Positions 24,701 through 34,238 are shown, counted from the first letter of the stretch. The stretch is 64,000 bases of DNA from Gymnothorax reevesii (GCA_029721435.1 CM056576.1:70821876-70885875), one strand, 5' to 3'. Translations and numbers: made by a program. Notes: a model not told the origin generated them from the sequence alone.

Positions 24701-26509
24701 ATCATCTTTAGCCTTCTTGGCCATAGCACGAGTCACTGCGCAAGAAGGATACAGAGATGGGTCCTCATCCCCATTTTCAGTGCTCGGCTGTGAAGTAAGA
24801 TGTACAGGGGGAACTACTTTGCCCCCAGCCAGGTCATTGCCTAGCAACAGAGAAACACCCTTTATAGGTAGACTGGACATAAGTCCCACCTTTACCTGTC
24901 CTGTAACTAAATCTGACTTCAAGAATATAGAGCGCAGGGGTACAGATACAGTTCTCCCTTCAATACCTTGTACAAGTATGAAATCCCCTGAAGCGGTCTC
25001 ATCACGTAACTCCAAGGAGTCCATCAACAAAAGTGACTGAGAAGCTCCGGTATCCCTTAGGATATATATGGGGACAGGAGTAGTATGCTCATTGAGAGCC
25101 ACAAATCCCTCTGACACAAATGGAAGAAATTCCTCCCTCACGAAGTCAGCTGTATCAGGCTTTTTAGCCCCAAAAGAAGCAGGCAATTTAGCAGATTGGT
25201 TATCTACTACAGGGGTTTCTAACCTTGTTTTCACAAAGGCATTTGGTTTGGTATCCTTTTCTTTTTCTTTCTTAGCTTTAAGGAACCAACAGTTAGTTGT
25301 AACATGACCAGATTTCTTGCAATAACTGCAAACTAGACCACTTTTGTCACTGTCAGCTTTCACACTTTGATCAGACCTGTTACTGGATTTCTGAGCACCA
25401 TCACCAGATTTGTCTTTGTCTTTGGGTGAGGAATCTTGGGTATCACCATAACCCTTTTTCTGAAATTGGGACCATTTATTGTTACTGCTAGACTGAAATT
25501 TGGACTTATGTGTGAGAACATATTCATCTGCAAATTTGGCAGCTGATTGCAAATTCAGTGCTTGCTTCTCATTAAGGTAGGTCTTAACATCATCTTTAAC
25601 ACAGTTCTTGAATTCTTCAACTAACACCATCTCTTTTAGTGAGTTGAAATCATCCTTGACCTCCATAGAAGTACACCAGCGCTCAAAGCAAACCTGCTTT
25701 TCATTAGCAAATTCAACATAAGTCTGATTTTCAGATTTCTTCAGACCTCTGAATTTCTGTCGGTAAGCCTCTGGAACCAACTCATAAGCTCTCAAAATAA
25801 CCTTTTTGACAACCTCATAATCAGAGGAATCATCTGCAGACAAAGCCGAATAGGCTTGTTGAGCTTTACCCTTGAGGACAGTTTGCAACATCAGAGGCCA
25901 GTGTTCCTTTGGCCACTGGCAACTCTTTGCTACCTTTTCAAAACACTGGAAATAGTTGTCAACATCCTTTTCCGAAAATGGAGGCACCAGTTTTACCTCC
26001 TGGCTAGCCCGAAATTTATTTTCAGTTGCAATTTTTATTTTTAGTTGCTCCATTTGGAGTCTTTCTTCTCTATCGAATTTCTCTAATTCAAAATCTCTCT
26101 GTCTTGCAAATTTTTCTAACTCAAATTCTCTTTGTTTTTCTTCTCTTTCTAATTTTTCTATCTCACACTGTCTTTGTTTTTCTTTTTCTTCCCTCTCAAA
26201 TTCTCTTTGTTTTTCTTTTTCCTCCCTTTCAATCTCTAGCATTTTTAATTTAAGTTCCATTTCTATATTTGGATTTTCCACTGGAAACTGTTCCAGATCT
26301 CCTGGTGCAAACACATTTTCATCAATGTAATATTCAACTATCTCTCTAGCCAGTCTTGCTTTTCGCATGGCTGGTTTTACCTCTGTCAGCTCCAACTGTC
26401 TGCAAATTTCTAGCAGTTCTGTCTTTTTAAAAGACTTCAAAATCCCTACGGTTGGTGATGCCAAGAAATCATCCATTGCTGTTGTCAATATATATCTAGG
26501 AAAATTCAC
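21725..26509 (-). CDS. Gag-Pol polyprotein, Gmr1-type, intact (1594 aa)
   Basis: This single frame encodes the whole replication machinery. Residues 20-62 resemble a SAP-like helix pair. Residues 83-165 are a Glu/Lys/Arg/Gln-rich coiled coil. Residues 170-340 are the capsid-like region, the group thought to have given rise to the vertebrate SCAN domain. A CCHC zinc knuckle lies at 394-407, and the protease DTGA is at 486-489. Integrase has an HHCC finger (H740, H747, C774, C777), the D811, D870, E906 triad with exact D35E spacing, and a GPY motif at 1044-1046. Reverse transcriptase has D1267 and YIDD at 1327-1330. RNase H has D1476, the EKE motif at 1517-1519, D1546 and D1589. Gag and pol are in one frame with no stop, so no frameshift signal is needed. 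A second ATG at residue 12 is an alternative start; the leader to the 5' LTR is 83 bp. No lesion is visible. Confidence 0.95.
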   Translation of the reverse strand: MNFPRYILTTAMDDFLASPTVGILKSFKKTELLEICRQLELTEVKPAMRKARLAREIVEYYIDENVFAPGDLEQFPVENPNIEMELKLKMLEIEREEKEKQREFEREEKEKQRQCEIEKLEREEKQREFELEKFARQRDFELEKFDREERLQMEQLKIKIATENKFRASQEVKLVPPFSEKDVDNYFQCFEKVAKSCQWPKEHWPLMLQTVLKGKAQQAYSALSADDSSDYEVVKKVILRAYELVPEAYRQKFRGLKKSENQTYVEFANEKQVCFERWCTSMEVKDDFNSLKEMVLVEEFKNCVKDDVKTYLNEKQALNLQSAAKFADEYVLTHKSKFQSSSNNKWSQFQKKGYGDTQDSSPKDKDKSGDGAQKSSNRSDQSVKADSDKSGLVCSYCKKSGHVTTNCWFLKAKKEKEKDTKPNAFVKTRLETPVVDNQSAKLPASFGAKKPDTADFVREEFLPFVSEGFVALNEHTTPVPIYILRDTGASQSLLLMDSLELRDETASGDFILVQGIEGRTVSVPLRSIFLKSDLVTGQVKVGLMSSLPIKGVSLLLGNDLAGGKVVPPVHLTSQPSTENGDEDPSLYPSCAVTRAMAKKAKDDDVVVPSSTLNSQDSGGSPHDSDWPTMVSPFEDLSDTFISSLFSQPDGSGDSDVSGDLSLSRKRLIEEQTNDPEIGVLKRRALPEKEIDAVPVGYYLKDGVLMRKWRPPDIPANADWAVVRQIVVPKVYRNEILTMAHSLPLGGHLGVNKTVDKIMKHFFWPGLRKDVSNFCKTCHTCQVVGKHQLDPPVAPLQPIPAFGEPFSRVIVDCVGPLPKTRSGNQYLLTIMCASTRFPEAIPLRNIKATAISKALIKFFTLFGLPREIQSDQGSNFTSGLFQQVVYELGAKQILSSAYHPESQGALERFHSTLKTMMRTYCYDHEKDWDEGVHLLLFAAREAVQESTGFSPFELVFGHEVRGPLLLLSEQWQEKEPHISLLDYVSKFRERLRAACDLAKENLKSSQGKMKTWYDHKARSRNFKPGDKVLVLFPLQSNPLQARFHGPYEILTKPNDLNYIVKTPDRRKPKQLCHINMLKPYHDRNARVAAVTSDSPMVETCEDEGEFQDDEPRIKAEVLSCKLSNSEVLQNLDEKLQHLEPSQREQFERLIKKYEDLFPDVPKRVSIASHDVDVGDAKPIKQHPYRMNPEKRKIAEKEVEYMLEHDIIRPSNSDWSSPCVLVPKPDGSTRFCTDYRKVNAVTRTDVFPIPRIDDCIDSVGQAKFLTKIDLLKGYWCVPLTERAKSISAFATPSGLYQYEVLPFGMKNAPATFQRMIQSTIAGLPHTGAYIDDLITWSDSWEEHLKDVETLFQRLTQANLTVNLNKSDFGCATVTYLGYVIGQGKVAPINAKVQAIMDFPVPDNKKALRRFLGMIGYYRKFCKNFAEIALSLTNQLKKGVKFTWDDACQRAFNHPKSLLCHFPVLKSPDFNKPFSIAVDASDQACGSVLLQRSDSDDIEHPVAYFSRKFNRHQRNYSTIEKELLALVLSLQHFEVYVCTGQKPMIVYTDHNPLMFLSKMKNKNRRLLNWSLILQEFDLEIKHVKGTDNVIADCLSRV

Positions 26510-26568
26510 AAAAACAATTTCACAATTTGGAATGTTAGATTTTCAATAAATTACTCACACAATGGTCT

Positions 26569-26589
26569 ATCCCGGACCTTGAGCCCCCA
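26569..26589 (-). promoter_or_regulatory. primer-binding-like site
   Basis: Three bases after the 5' LTR the minus strand reads TGGGGGCTC, AAG, GTCCGGGAT. The outer parts match the complement of a tRNA-Pro 3' end, but with three extra bases in the middle. Either another tRNA is used or the match is imperfect. Confidence 0.5.
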
Positions 26590-26592
26590 ATT

Positions 26593-27090
26593 TGTTATGG
26601 CCCCAATTTGTTATTACATTTATAACACAACAGCAACAGCAAGGGATGACAAACACAGTTTTAACAACTAAAACACATTTAATTTTTAACAAAGACAAAG
26701 ACTAATAACAACCTACAACTAAAGACCAAGATTGATAAATAAGAAAAAACAGAAATAATTACAGTCCCTTATTGGTGGGGTGGCTTGGTGATGTCCTGGA
26801 TGAAGAAAATGCTCAAACACAGTCAAAGAAATCCACAAAAGAAACGTCACAGGTCTTGAACAGAATGGCAGGTCTGGTCATCTTCTTGCAATTTCTCCTA
26901 CTACTTTACTGTCTCAATTCTTTTCCTTATATACTCTTTTGCAGACCCCACCCACATTGAGACCTCTTTTTTTTTTAATTTTCTGAGACTTGCCCCAGAC
27001 ATGTCCAGGACATGTCTAAACATGACTGCAGTCTGAGCTTAACAAAAAAAAGGTAAATACTGCCATCCAGTGGCCTATATTCACATTACA
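26593..27090 (-). repeat. 5' LTR of the Gmr1-type element
   Basis: Carries the promoter. A TATATAAGG box lies on the minus strand at 26925-26933, and an ATTAAA-type word occurs further downstream. Identical by eye to 21100-21597. A related solo LTR is at 34239-34715. Confidence 0.95.
26925..26933 (-). promoter_or_regulatory. LTR TATA box
   Basis: TATATAAGG on the minus strand within the 5' LTR. The same word is kept in the solo LTR of the family on the plus strand near 34394, which supports it as the conserved core promoter. Confidence 0.6.
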
Positions 27091-27515
27091 CGTGGCACTA
27101 GGGAGAACGATCTGACAAGAGAGTGAACCAAACAGACATCTTATATACACATCCGGGGTAAACACATGACCAGGGAGAACCAATGGTTAACAATGATCAG
27201 GGAGAGACACATGAGGAATAAACTAATTACATGAATTTGGCTGTAGCCAAAACGCAGACAGGGATCACAAGACAAACCTAAGTACAAAACAACAGCTCCG
27301 ATTAAGGAGGACTAAAGTGTCAAGATAAAAGAAAAGGATAGCACAAAGTATAAGTGGAAATCCACAGAAACTTGCAGCAGAGATAATTATGGATAGGCAA
27401 GGAGGCAGAGATTAGAATTGAGCGACTGCTGAGAGATCGTTAGTTAATTAGTATGTGCAGCTATACAATACCGAGTGCATGTTAGAAAATTAGTAAAAAT
27501 ATACAAGATTAGTGT

Positions 27516-28070
27516 TGTTGGTGAATTAATAAAAAAAAACCAAGAACGTTGTCCCGATGAAGAAGCAGAGTCCGATTGTTCATGTCAAAAAGCAGGAAAG
27601 AGTTTATTACACAGCCGGCCGTGAGAACAACAGCGTGATGGAAAGTCCTAAAATTCCTTCATTTTGTAAGAAGCTTTATACATGTTAAAGTACAGACATT
27701 TGCATATGATTTCTTTAATATTATCAAAAGTTGTTGCTGATTGGTTCCAGGGTTTACACATTGATAAAAAGCAATACTCTACAATTTGGCCTCTCCTGAA
27801 CCACCCAACTTAATTGGTTCAATAGATTCCCAGCCCTCGGAAGATGAGCTCCATATGTGGGCATACGGAACCTCCAACTAAGGGGTGCTAGTGCCTATTG
27901 TCCTGTCGGAACTGAAGACAAACGGAGATCCCAGCTGGAAGTCGCAAATAGGCGATATGTCCTGCCGGACCTGACAGCTTCTCTTTATCTCCAAATTCGC
28001 ATTCATTACCCATTGATCAAACCGTCTGGCTCCCCATATTGCTAACACCTGAAAATCCTGTTTCCCAACA
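27516..28070 (-). repeat. solo LTR (555 bp) inside LTR B
   Basis: The ends are TGTTGG and CCAACA, flanked by GTGT at 27512-27515 and 28071-28074, a 4-bp target duplication. On the minus strand there is a TATAAA word (near 27675) and an AATAAA (near 27605), giving a minus orientation. The flanking sequence rejoins to match LTR A exactly at this point, which proves insertion. A 4-bp duplication fits an endogenous-retrovirus-type or gypsy LTR. No internal region remains, so it is a recombination scar. Confidence 0.8.
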
Positions 28071-28494
28071 GTGTGGTTAGTAATTAGCAAAAAACAATAA
28101 ACTGTTAGTATGTGTTAGTAAGACAGTAAACGAGAGAGGAAGGAAGAACGCGAGATAAAGAAAGAAGATTGAAACCCAGAAACCAATAAATCACCCGAAT
28201 GAGTGGCACGCAAGACAAGGGACCGTGAGCAAGGATACACACATGACAAGACAGGGGAGACAAAGTGCAAAGCATGGAAATGAAAACAAGGCATTGAAAA
28301 CTAAATGATCTGAACATGAAAAATAATGAACAAGAAATCTAAATAACCAAAACACAATACACAATCCTAAGAATAGTCAAAGGGCAGGCAGTGGTCACTA
28401 AACACAGGAATCCTAAACATGGCATAGCCAGGCACAGAACTTAAACATGACAAGCAGAATGCAGAAACACACCAGCAGGAAGGCAGGCAGACAC

Positions 28495-28615
28495 ATGCAC
28501 ACGCACACATGCACACGCACTACACACACACACACACACACACACTACACACACACACACGCACACACACTTCATGCACACGCACTACACACACACTACA
28601 CACACACACGCACAC
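28495..28615 (+). repeat. (CA)n microsatellite
   Basis: A long ACACAC run with scattered CGC and TTC interruptions. It creates artificial Thr/His-rich open frames on the plus strand (28447-28842) that are not genes. Confidence 0.9.
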
Positions 28616-29131
28616 AAGTCACCACCTACCTTGGCTCCAAATGTTTTCACTGTACGCTCACATTACTGACAAACCCAAACATTCCTTTGCGTGCGCACAC
28701 ACCAGCCCATACACTTGCATTCATGGACTTCACAATGCACCACATTTACATTCATGGTTTGCACATACATGAACTTTGCCATATTGCACTACATATACAT
28801 TGGGCTTTTTCTTCAACCTTTTTTTTTTTTTTACCTTTTTGACCTTTTTCTCTTTACTGGCACACATAAAAAGAAAGAAAAGCGCAAAATGTAAAAAAAA
28901 GAAAAATAGTAAATATTGTTGGGATTGATATCGTGCGCACGTTACATATATATTACATCAGACATCAACCTATTTTTTCAATCATTTTCATGTCGTGTTC
29001 AATAAAAAAAATGTTTTTCCTTGCATATGATCGATTTTATCATTATTAACAGATGTAAGGGTTTGAGTTGGGGGGTGGGGCCTCAAAATTGTTCTTTGCC
29101 CAGAGCCTCAGAATTCCTAAAACCGCCCCTG
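28616..29131. other. right arm of the hAT element
   Basis: AT-rich sequence with a T-run near 28820 and A-runs near 28900. No coding. The last 40 bp hold the right terminal repeat. Confidence 0.5.
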
Positions 29132-29139
29132 GGTAGAAG

Positions 29140-29732
29140 AGAAGTAAATGCTGCATAATACTGTGGTGTGAAAAGGTAACTGTGCTTCTCTCAAACTCGT
29201 ATGTGTAATGTCACAAGTAAGATAGGATGCAAAGATGACGAGTGTCAAGTAGTTTTAATGGTGATCCCCGGAGTAATATTCCAGATAACTATGATGGTTT
29301 TACAATGATGTTACAATACAATCATGTTAAATGAAGTAACTGACGCAGTTAAATGAACATTAACTCTGAAGATCTGTCTCCACAGAAAGGATGTAAAGCT
29401 TCCACTTAAAGGAGAATTCCGGTGTGAAATTGACTTGGGGTGTATAGAAACATGATAACGAGTACCAACTTTTATCGAATACTCCACCTCCGTAGGCAAG
29501 CAACATTTATAAATACATGGCTTTTTAGCCGAAGCTCCCAACAGGCTTACGATGTTAGTGAACTGGGCATAGCGTTGCCATGCAAAGAAATCGCTATTTT
29601 CTCATCATTAACAAGGCTCAAAGTAGCTCCACACTTCATTGGTAGAATTCTGAGGGCCCTGACATTTAATACGAGGCACTGAGAACTCTGAAAATGCACA
29701 GGTGGTTTATTAAAAAGGACCGTTTATGCAAA
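29140..29732. other. no recognisable gene
   Basis: Open frames on both strands show no family features. Confidence 0.3.
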
Positions 29733-29909
29733 CAGTACCTTGAGGTAGTTTCCAGTCGCTTCCATCTTGAAAGTCACAATAAGTCGATTAACGAGCACGA
29801 AAAAATAGGAAGGAAAGGGGAACAGATTACAATCTATTCGTTCGTACTCGTCAATCGACTTATCGTGACTTTCAAGATAGAGGCGACTGGAAACTACCTC
29901 AAGGTACTG
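29733..29909. repeat. foldback element, about 70-bp inverted arms
   Basis: The left arm starts CAGTACCTTGAGGTAGTTTC and the right arm ends with its exact inverse. The match continues with few changes through TCCAGTCGC, CTTGAAAGTCAC and AAGTCGATT, leaving a loop of about 25 bp. A TA at each edge would suit a Tc1/mariner-type MITE, but the superfamily is not certain. Confidence 0.75.
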
Positions 29910-29929
29910 TCTTAGTTAGCTAGTTAGCT

Positions 29930-30960
29930 TAGTTGCTCTTCTCTGAACTTTTTCGAGAGCCTCTGTATCCTTCTTACAGTATGGTCCACTGAACTGTACA
30001 CAATACTCCAGATGTGGTCTGACAAATATGTTGTACAAAAGAAGTATCTCCTTGGATTTGTACAAAATACTTTTGGCAATGTATCCCAGCTTCCAATTGG
30101 CTTTTTTAACTGCTACGGCACAATGACGAGAACCTGTGAGGGTTTGGTCAACAATCACTCCTAGATCTTTTACATGTGGAGCACATTCCAATTTTAAACC
30201 TCCCATGAAGTAATCCTGTCTAATGTTTTTATTACCTACATGTACAACTTTATATTTTGCTAAATTAAATTTCATTTGCCACATTTTTGCCCAACTCTGG
30301 ATTCTATCCAAATCCTCCTGAATCACTTTAGTAGAGTCTAAACTATTTGCCAAACCTCCCAATTTAGTATCATCTGCAAATTTAACTAAATTGCTGTCAA
30401 TATTATGCTCCCCACCATACCGAGCTGAGATGAGATTCCACTGACCACCACTCTTAGTGTTCTGTCCTGTAACCAGTTTTGAATTCACTACAGAATACCT
30501 CCTGTGTAGCTCATTATAAAAATTTGTCTCTTATGCGGTACTTTATCAAATGCTTTCTGAAAATCCAAGTATATGATGTCATAAGCCCAGCTCTGATCAT
30601 AAGTCTTGGTGGCCTCTTCAAAAAATTCCAGGAGGTTTGTCAGGCATGACCTTCCCTTACAGAAACCATGTTGGCTATCCCTCAACATATTATTACGTTC
30701 AAGGAATAATTCCAGCTCGTCTTTTATGATAGATTCTAGTATTTTGCATGCAATGCAAGTTAAACTGACAGGCCTGTAATTTCCTGGCTCGGTACGGTCC
30801 CCTTTCTTATATATTAGTATTATATTGCCCCTGCTTCCAATCATTTGGTATTTCTCCAGTTTCTACAGACCGTCTGAAGATGGCAGAGAGCAGTTGAAAG
30901 ATGATCTCTCTAAATTCCCTGAGCACTCAAGGATATAAGACACCAAGACCTGCCGCCTTA
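29930..30960 (-). pseudogene. L2/CR1-type LINE reverse transcriptase fragment
   Basis: On the minus strand the pieces read GNYRPVSLTCIACKILESII, SQHGFCKGRSCLTNLLEF and IIYLDFQKAFDKVPHKR (30488-30844), then after an internal loss FADDTKLGGLANS, WQMKFNLAKYKVVHVG, KDLGVIVD and RPHLEYCVQF (29916-30450). This is the order of an L2/CR1-clade reverse transcriptase with the FADD active site. The stretch around the SGVPQGSVLGP motif is deleted, and the frame is shifted between the two parts. Upstream coding can be followed to about 30960. The 3' end is missing at about 29930, next to the foldback element. Confidence 0.85.
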
Positions 30961-32070
30961 GCTGAGAATCCAGATAAAACAGACTGGCTAAAGCGCCCAG
31001 GAGAAACGGGGGAGGGGCAGAGCACTCCGGTAAACCTTAACGTTACCGTATAAAATTCCAACCAAACTGAATGAACAACTTAAGTAACAGCTGCCCAACT
31101 GACTAAATGCTTAATCTCAGATTCCAAGTCAAAAATGGAAACAGTAAATATCTAGCTAACTAGCCACAAATACAACCAAAGGTAACCAAAACAGAGTAAA
31201 GCTCCGGTTCCCTTTAATTCAAACGGATCAAAATAAAAGTCGTTTACAATGTGAGCGAACTAAACCCGGTATCTCCCCCAACAAGCTGTCGCGAGGCACT
31301 CAAAAAAGCAACTAAACTTTAATCAGCTGATCAATGCACCGCAACCGGAGTAAAAAACAAGAATAACGTAATTTGCAATGTGCTTAATCAGAAGAGCACT
31401 TCGGTAATAATGAGATGCGAAAAAGACAAAAACCCCGGTTCATGCTAATATTTAATTCAAGCTTGACAATGCGTTTATGCAGTAAAGAGAAAGACCGAAG
31501 GAGACTAAAAACCCCGGTGAACGTCAATATTTACTGGCTAGAAGACTGTTCAAAAGGCAAACAACTAAGTATGAAACCGACCCAGGTAATAGTTCGCTAG
31601 ATATCCAGGTAACTTGATAATAGTCTTAGCGCTCAGAGCTTACTGAAGTTTGTTAGCTAAATCAGCTACAGAAAAACCAGGTGACAGTAGCTGGGTCCTT
31701 GAAAACAACTCTGTTTTACTTTGCATATCATACAATTCACTTAGTTGGCCAATTATTTAGTGTTTAAATTCATTTTACTTGGCTCCCAGAAAACTGAAAC
31801 CCCCCAAAAAAGACCCCTGTCGCCTTTGTTTGACCAGATTAGCGACTTAATTTGGCTATTTGCTAACCGAGTTGTTACAAAGGGGAAAAAGGAGAAAAAA
31901 GATTCTCCCTGCCCCTAATGCGACAATGGTTATACCTCGGGAGCTAATCGTCTGTCCTCTTATAATGTTTGAACTTTTACGCATGAAATAATTTCAGAAA
32001 ACCCCGTTTAAACAAGACTAAATTGTCTACTACGACCAGCCCTGCACACCTCTCTCCCCCTCAACTCAAG
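30961..32070. other. no recognisable gene
   Basis: About 1.1 kb with no coding similarity. Repeated words such as AAAACCCCGGT (near 31427 and 31508) hint at local duplication. Confidence 0.3.
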
Positions 32071-32074
32071 CTGC

Positions 32075-32546
32075 TGACCATGAATGACATGAAGGTGGTG
32101 TTATGGTGTGGGGAGGCATGTCTATTGACTTTGAAACCGATTTACTCATCATGAATGGGCACATTACTGGTCAATACTATCTGAACACAATGATCAACCC
32201 AATAACTGTGCCTCTACATCGCCGTCACCACCCTAATTTCCTGTTTATGGATGGCAAGACCAGAGCATCACAAGTTGTCACTGAGCGCATCCAGCGGGCC
32301 AGAGCTCCTCATTTAGAGTGGCCTGCACATTCTCCAGAATTGATTCCCATCAAGCACCTCTGGGTTCAATTAAAGAGAGGCATTCAGGATCACCCTCACC
32401 CTCCAACAAACGTGCATGAACTCCAGGTGGCACTGCAGGAGGAGTGGCAAAACTACCCTAAGGATTGCAAAAAGAGACTTGTGAATAGTATGAGAAGCCG
32501 CTGTCAGATGGTGGTTGATGCTAGAGGCGTTCACATTCAATACTGA
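32075..32546 (+). pseudogene. Tc1-like transposase C-terminal half (copy 3)
   Basis: The frame begins at HEGGVMVWGGMS and continues through LLIMNGHITGQYYLNTMI, RHHPNFLFMDGK, VVTERIQRARAPHLEWPAHS, IPIKHLW and ends normally with MRSRCQ...HIQY at 32546. It is the C-terminal half of a Tc1-family transposase related to the 50870-52369 element. The second acidic block has DG where the family has DN, and the catalytic Glu of PIEHLW is Lys here. It is open for 147 codons yet catalytically dead. The N-terminal half and both terminal repeats are missing. Confidence 0.8.
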
Positions 32547-32954
32547 CTCCTATCACCGACCTCTGCACTTTCATTAGGATGTGGGTACTCTGTTACTCGC
32601 TCGCTTAGGACTAGTAGATTGCTATATCCCATAACGGCTTGGGCGTTAGATGTTGCTTAAGTTAGATAATGCAATAAAACTAAATATCAGACAAAACGTA
32701 CCTGCTAATATTTTTCACAAATTAAAATTAATAGATGCAGCAGCAACCATTTTTGACTTATTCCGGCGTATGTAATGAGCAGCAGGTTTGCCAGAGACAT
32801 TGTCTTCTTCTTCTGAATTTCATTCTATATACGTGCCTTGCAGCACATTGTGGCGTATCTCAGGTTAGACTAGATTAATAACCGGTAACTTATCCTTCGG
32901 TCTTAAAGGGAAAATAAACAACAACAAAACACTAATACTGTGGTCATCAACTTC
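32547..32954. other. no recognisable gene
   Basis: AT-rich sequence between the Tc1 fragment and the left arm of the MITE-like pair. Nothing supported. Confidence 0.3.
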
Positions 32955-34238
32955 ATTCCTCGGAACCCACTGTGTGTCCTGATTTTGGTTCCAACCACAA
33001 ATGTAACTGCAGATTTAACAAGCTGTTAATTTGTCTTTAGCTACGTGCATTCATTGTTTAGAGCAGTTATGTACCCTCTTAACTCACAAGTTAACAGATA
33101 TATCTGTTTGCCATCAAGAATAAAAAAATACCATTCCTACATTGTAATGTATTGGAAATAACAGCATAAAACAAGAGAAAACAATGCAACCAATCAAATT
33201 AAAGATGTAGTTGGCTCCTAATTGGTGAAAACTGATTGGCACATCGTGACAAATTTATCAAACAAGCAAATGGTAAAAAGTCAAACCAGTTTTGTGTTAT
33301 GTTAATTTAATTAAGTTCACCTGAAGTTTTTTGAAATAACTTGAAACATTTGTGTCCTGCAGCCTAATTTGGGGTTTATGGATTTCCTCAGTGTGTAATT
33401 TGATCAGTTTGAAATGTTATATTACTTGAAATTTCTTGCAGTATAGATTTAATCACACTGGCCCTCTTTTATCAAACTTGCGTACGCCAAAAAAATAGGT
33501 GTACGCCAAATCTCCTGCAATAATTTGCATTAATGAATCTGAACGTGAGCGAACGGTCCGCAAAAATATCACGCCAGCTCTGACCAGGTGTACGCAAATC
33601 TGAAAACAGCGAACAACCTGCAGGAACGAGTGCAGCTGTCAAAATGAGTAATAAACTATATGCAGCGATGCGGACGTCATGCTGTTGTTCCTCTTATTAG
33701 TAAAATTAATCAATAAGCTAAATAGGCTAAATTAATACATGAATGAATGAATGAATAAATAAATTATTAAGACACCTGTTTTGAGAAATTAATTAAACTT
33801 ATATTTTGGACAGACGGCTGACAATAAAAATCAATTTGATGAAGCGCAATGCGTGGCTTGGCAGATATGCAGTGTGGCATGTCAGAAGCTCATCCAGTCA
33901 GATATAGCCTACGCTGAACAACAAAAGAAACGCAAGTTAATCAAAGGGAGACTGGAAAATAAGTTGGCGCGTAATTATTATAGAAAATCAAATTTATAAC
34001 TAGCGTGTGCATATTTACACTCATTTCATCAAACGAGAGCGGAACTTTCGGCACAGAGAAGATCTCCTCCGGGAAAGTGACGAGTGGCTGCTCGTTTTGT
34101 GTGGCACCCAATAAAATGCTCTGGAATAATAGTCTACTTATAAAAGTACGATGAAGAGTGATCTCTGCAGACAGTATTTTAACAGTTACGCTCATGCAGT
34201 TCCTACCGAGGCGGCTCCCCAGCGCCTCGTATTCCCAC

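Larger units (their letters stand above)
21100..27090 (-). mobile_element. complete Gmr1-type Ty3/gypsy retrotransposon
   Basis: The element has two 498-bp LTRs that appear identical on direct reading, a 4-bp target duplication CGTG (21096-21099 and 27091-27094), a primer-binding-like site, a polypurine tract and one uninterrupted coding frame on the minus strand. The pol order is protease, integrase, reverse transcriptase, RNase H. This Ty1/copia-like order in a Ty3/gypsy element is the hallmark of the Gmr1 group. It lies inside LTR B, so it is the youngest layer of this nest. Identical LTRs mean very recent insertion. Confidence 0.95.
20685..28471 (-). repeat. LTR B: gypsy-type LTR, minus, split by two insertions
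   Basis: On the minus strand this matches LTR A along its length: segments 28471-28075, 27511-27095 and 21095-20685 together rebuild one LTR of about 1.2 kb. TATATAAG is near 27140, and the downstream end lies at 20685 (TGTTGC on the plus strand). The first gap is the solo LTR 27516-28070. The second is the Gmr1-type element 21100-27090. No clear target duplication was found around B. A and B lie in opposite orientation on the two sides of the hAT transposase remnant. Confidence 0.75.
16134..29131 (+). mobile_element. hAT transposon, 13 kb with later insertions
   Basis: The exact 8-bp sequence GGTAGAAG lies at 16126-16133 and again at 29132-29139, the target duplication size of hAT elements. 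The ends are inverted: left CATAGGCGGTGTTTCCATAG, right (minus strand) CAGGGGCGGTTTTAGG followed by CTCTGGGCAA, matching the left GCCCAGGGCCT zone. A hAT transposase remnant (18368-20566) lies inside, on the plus strand. The interior grew by later insertions: LTR A (16529-17749), LTR B (20685-28471), the Gmr1-type element within B, and a further solo LTR within B. Confidence 0.85.

Noticed and set aside
28447..28842. 131-codon His/Thr-rich frame
   Set aside because: It is a by-product of the (CA)n microsatellite.
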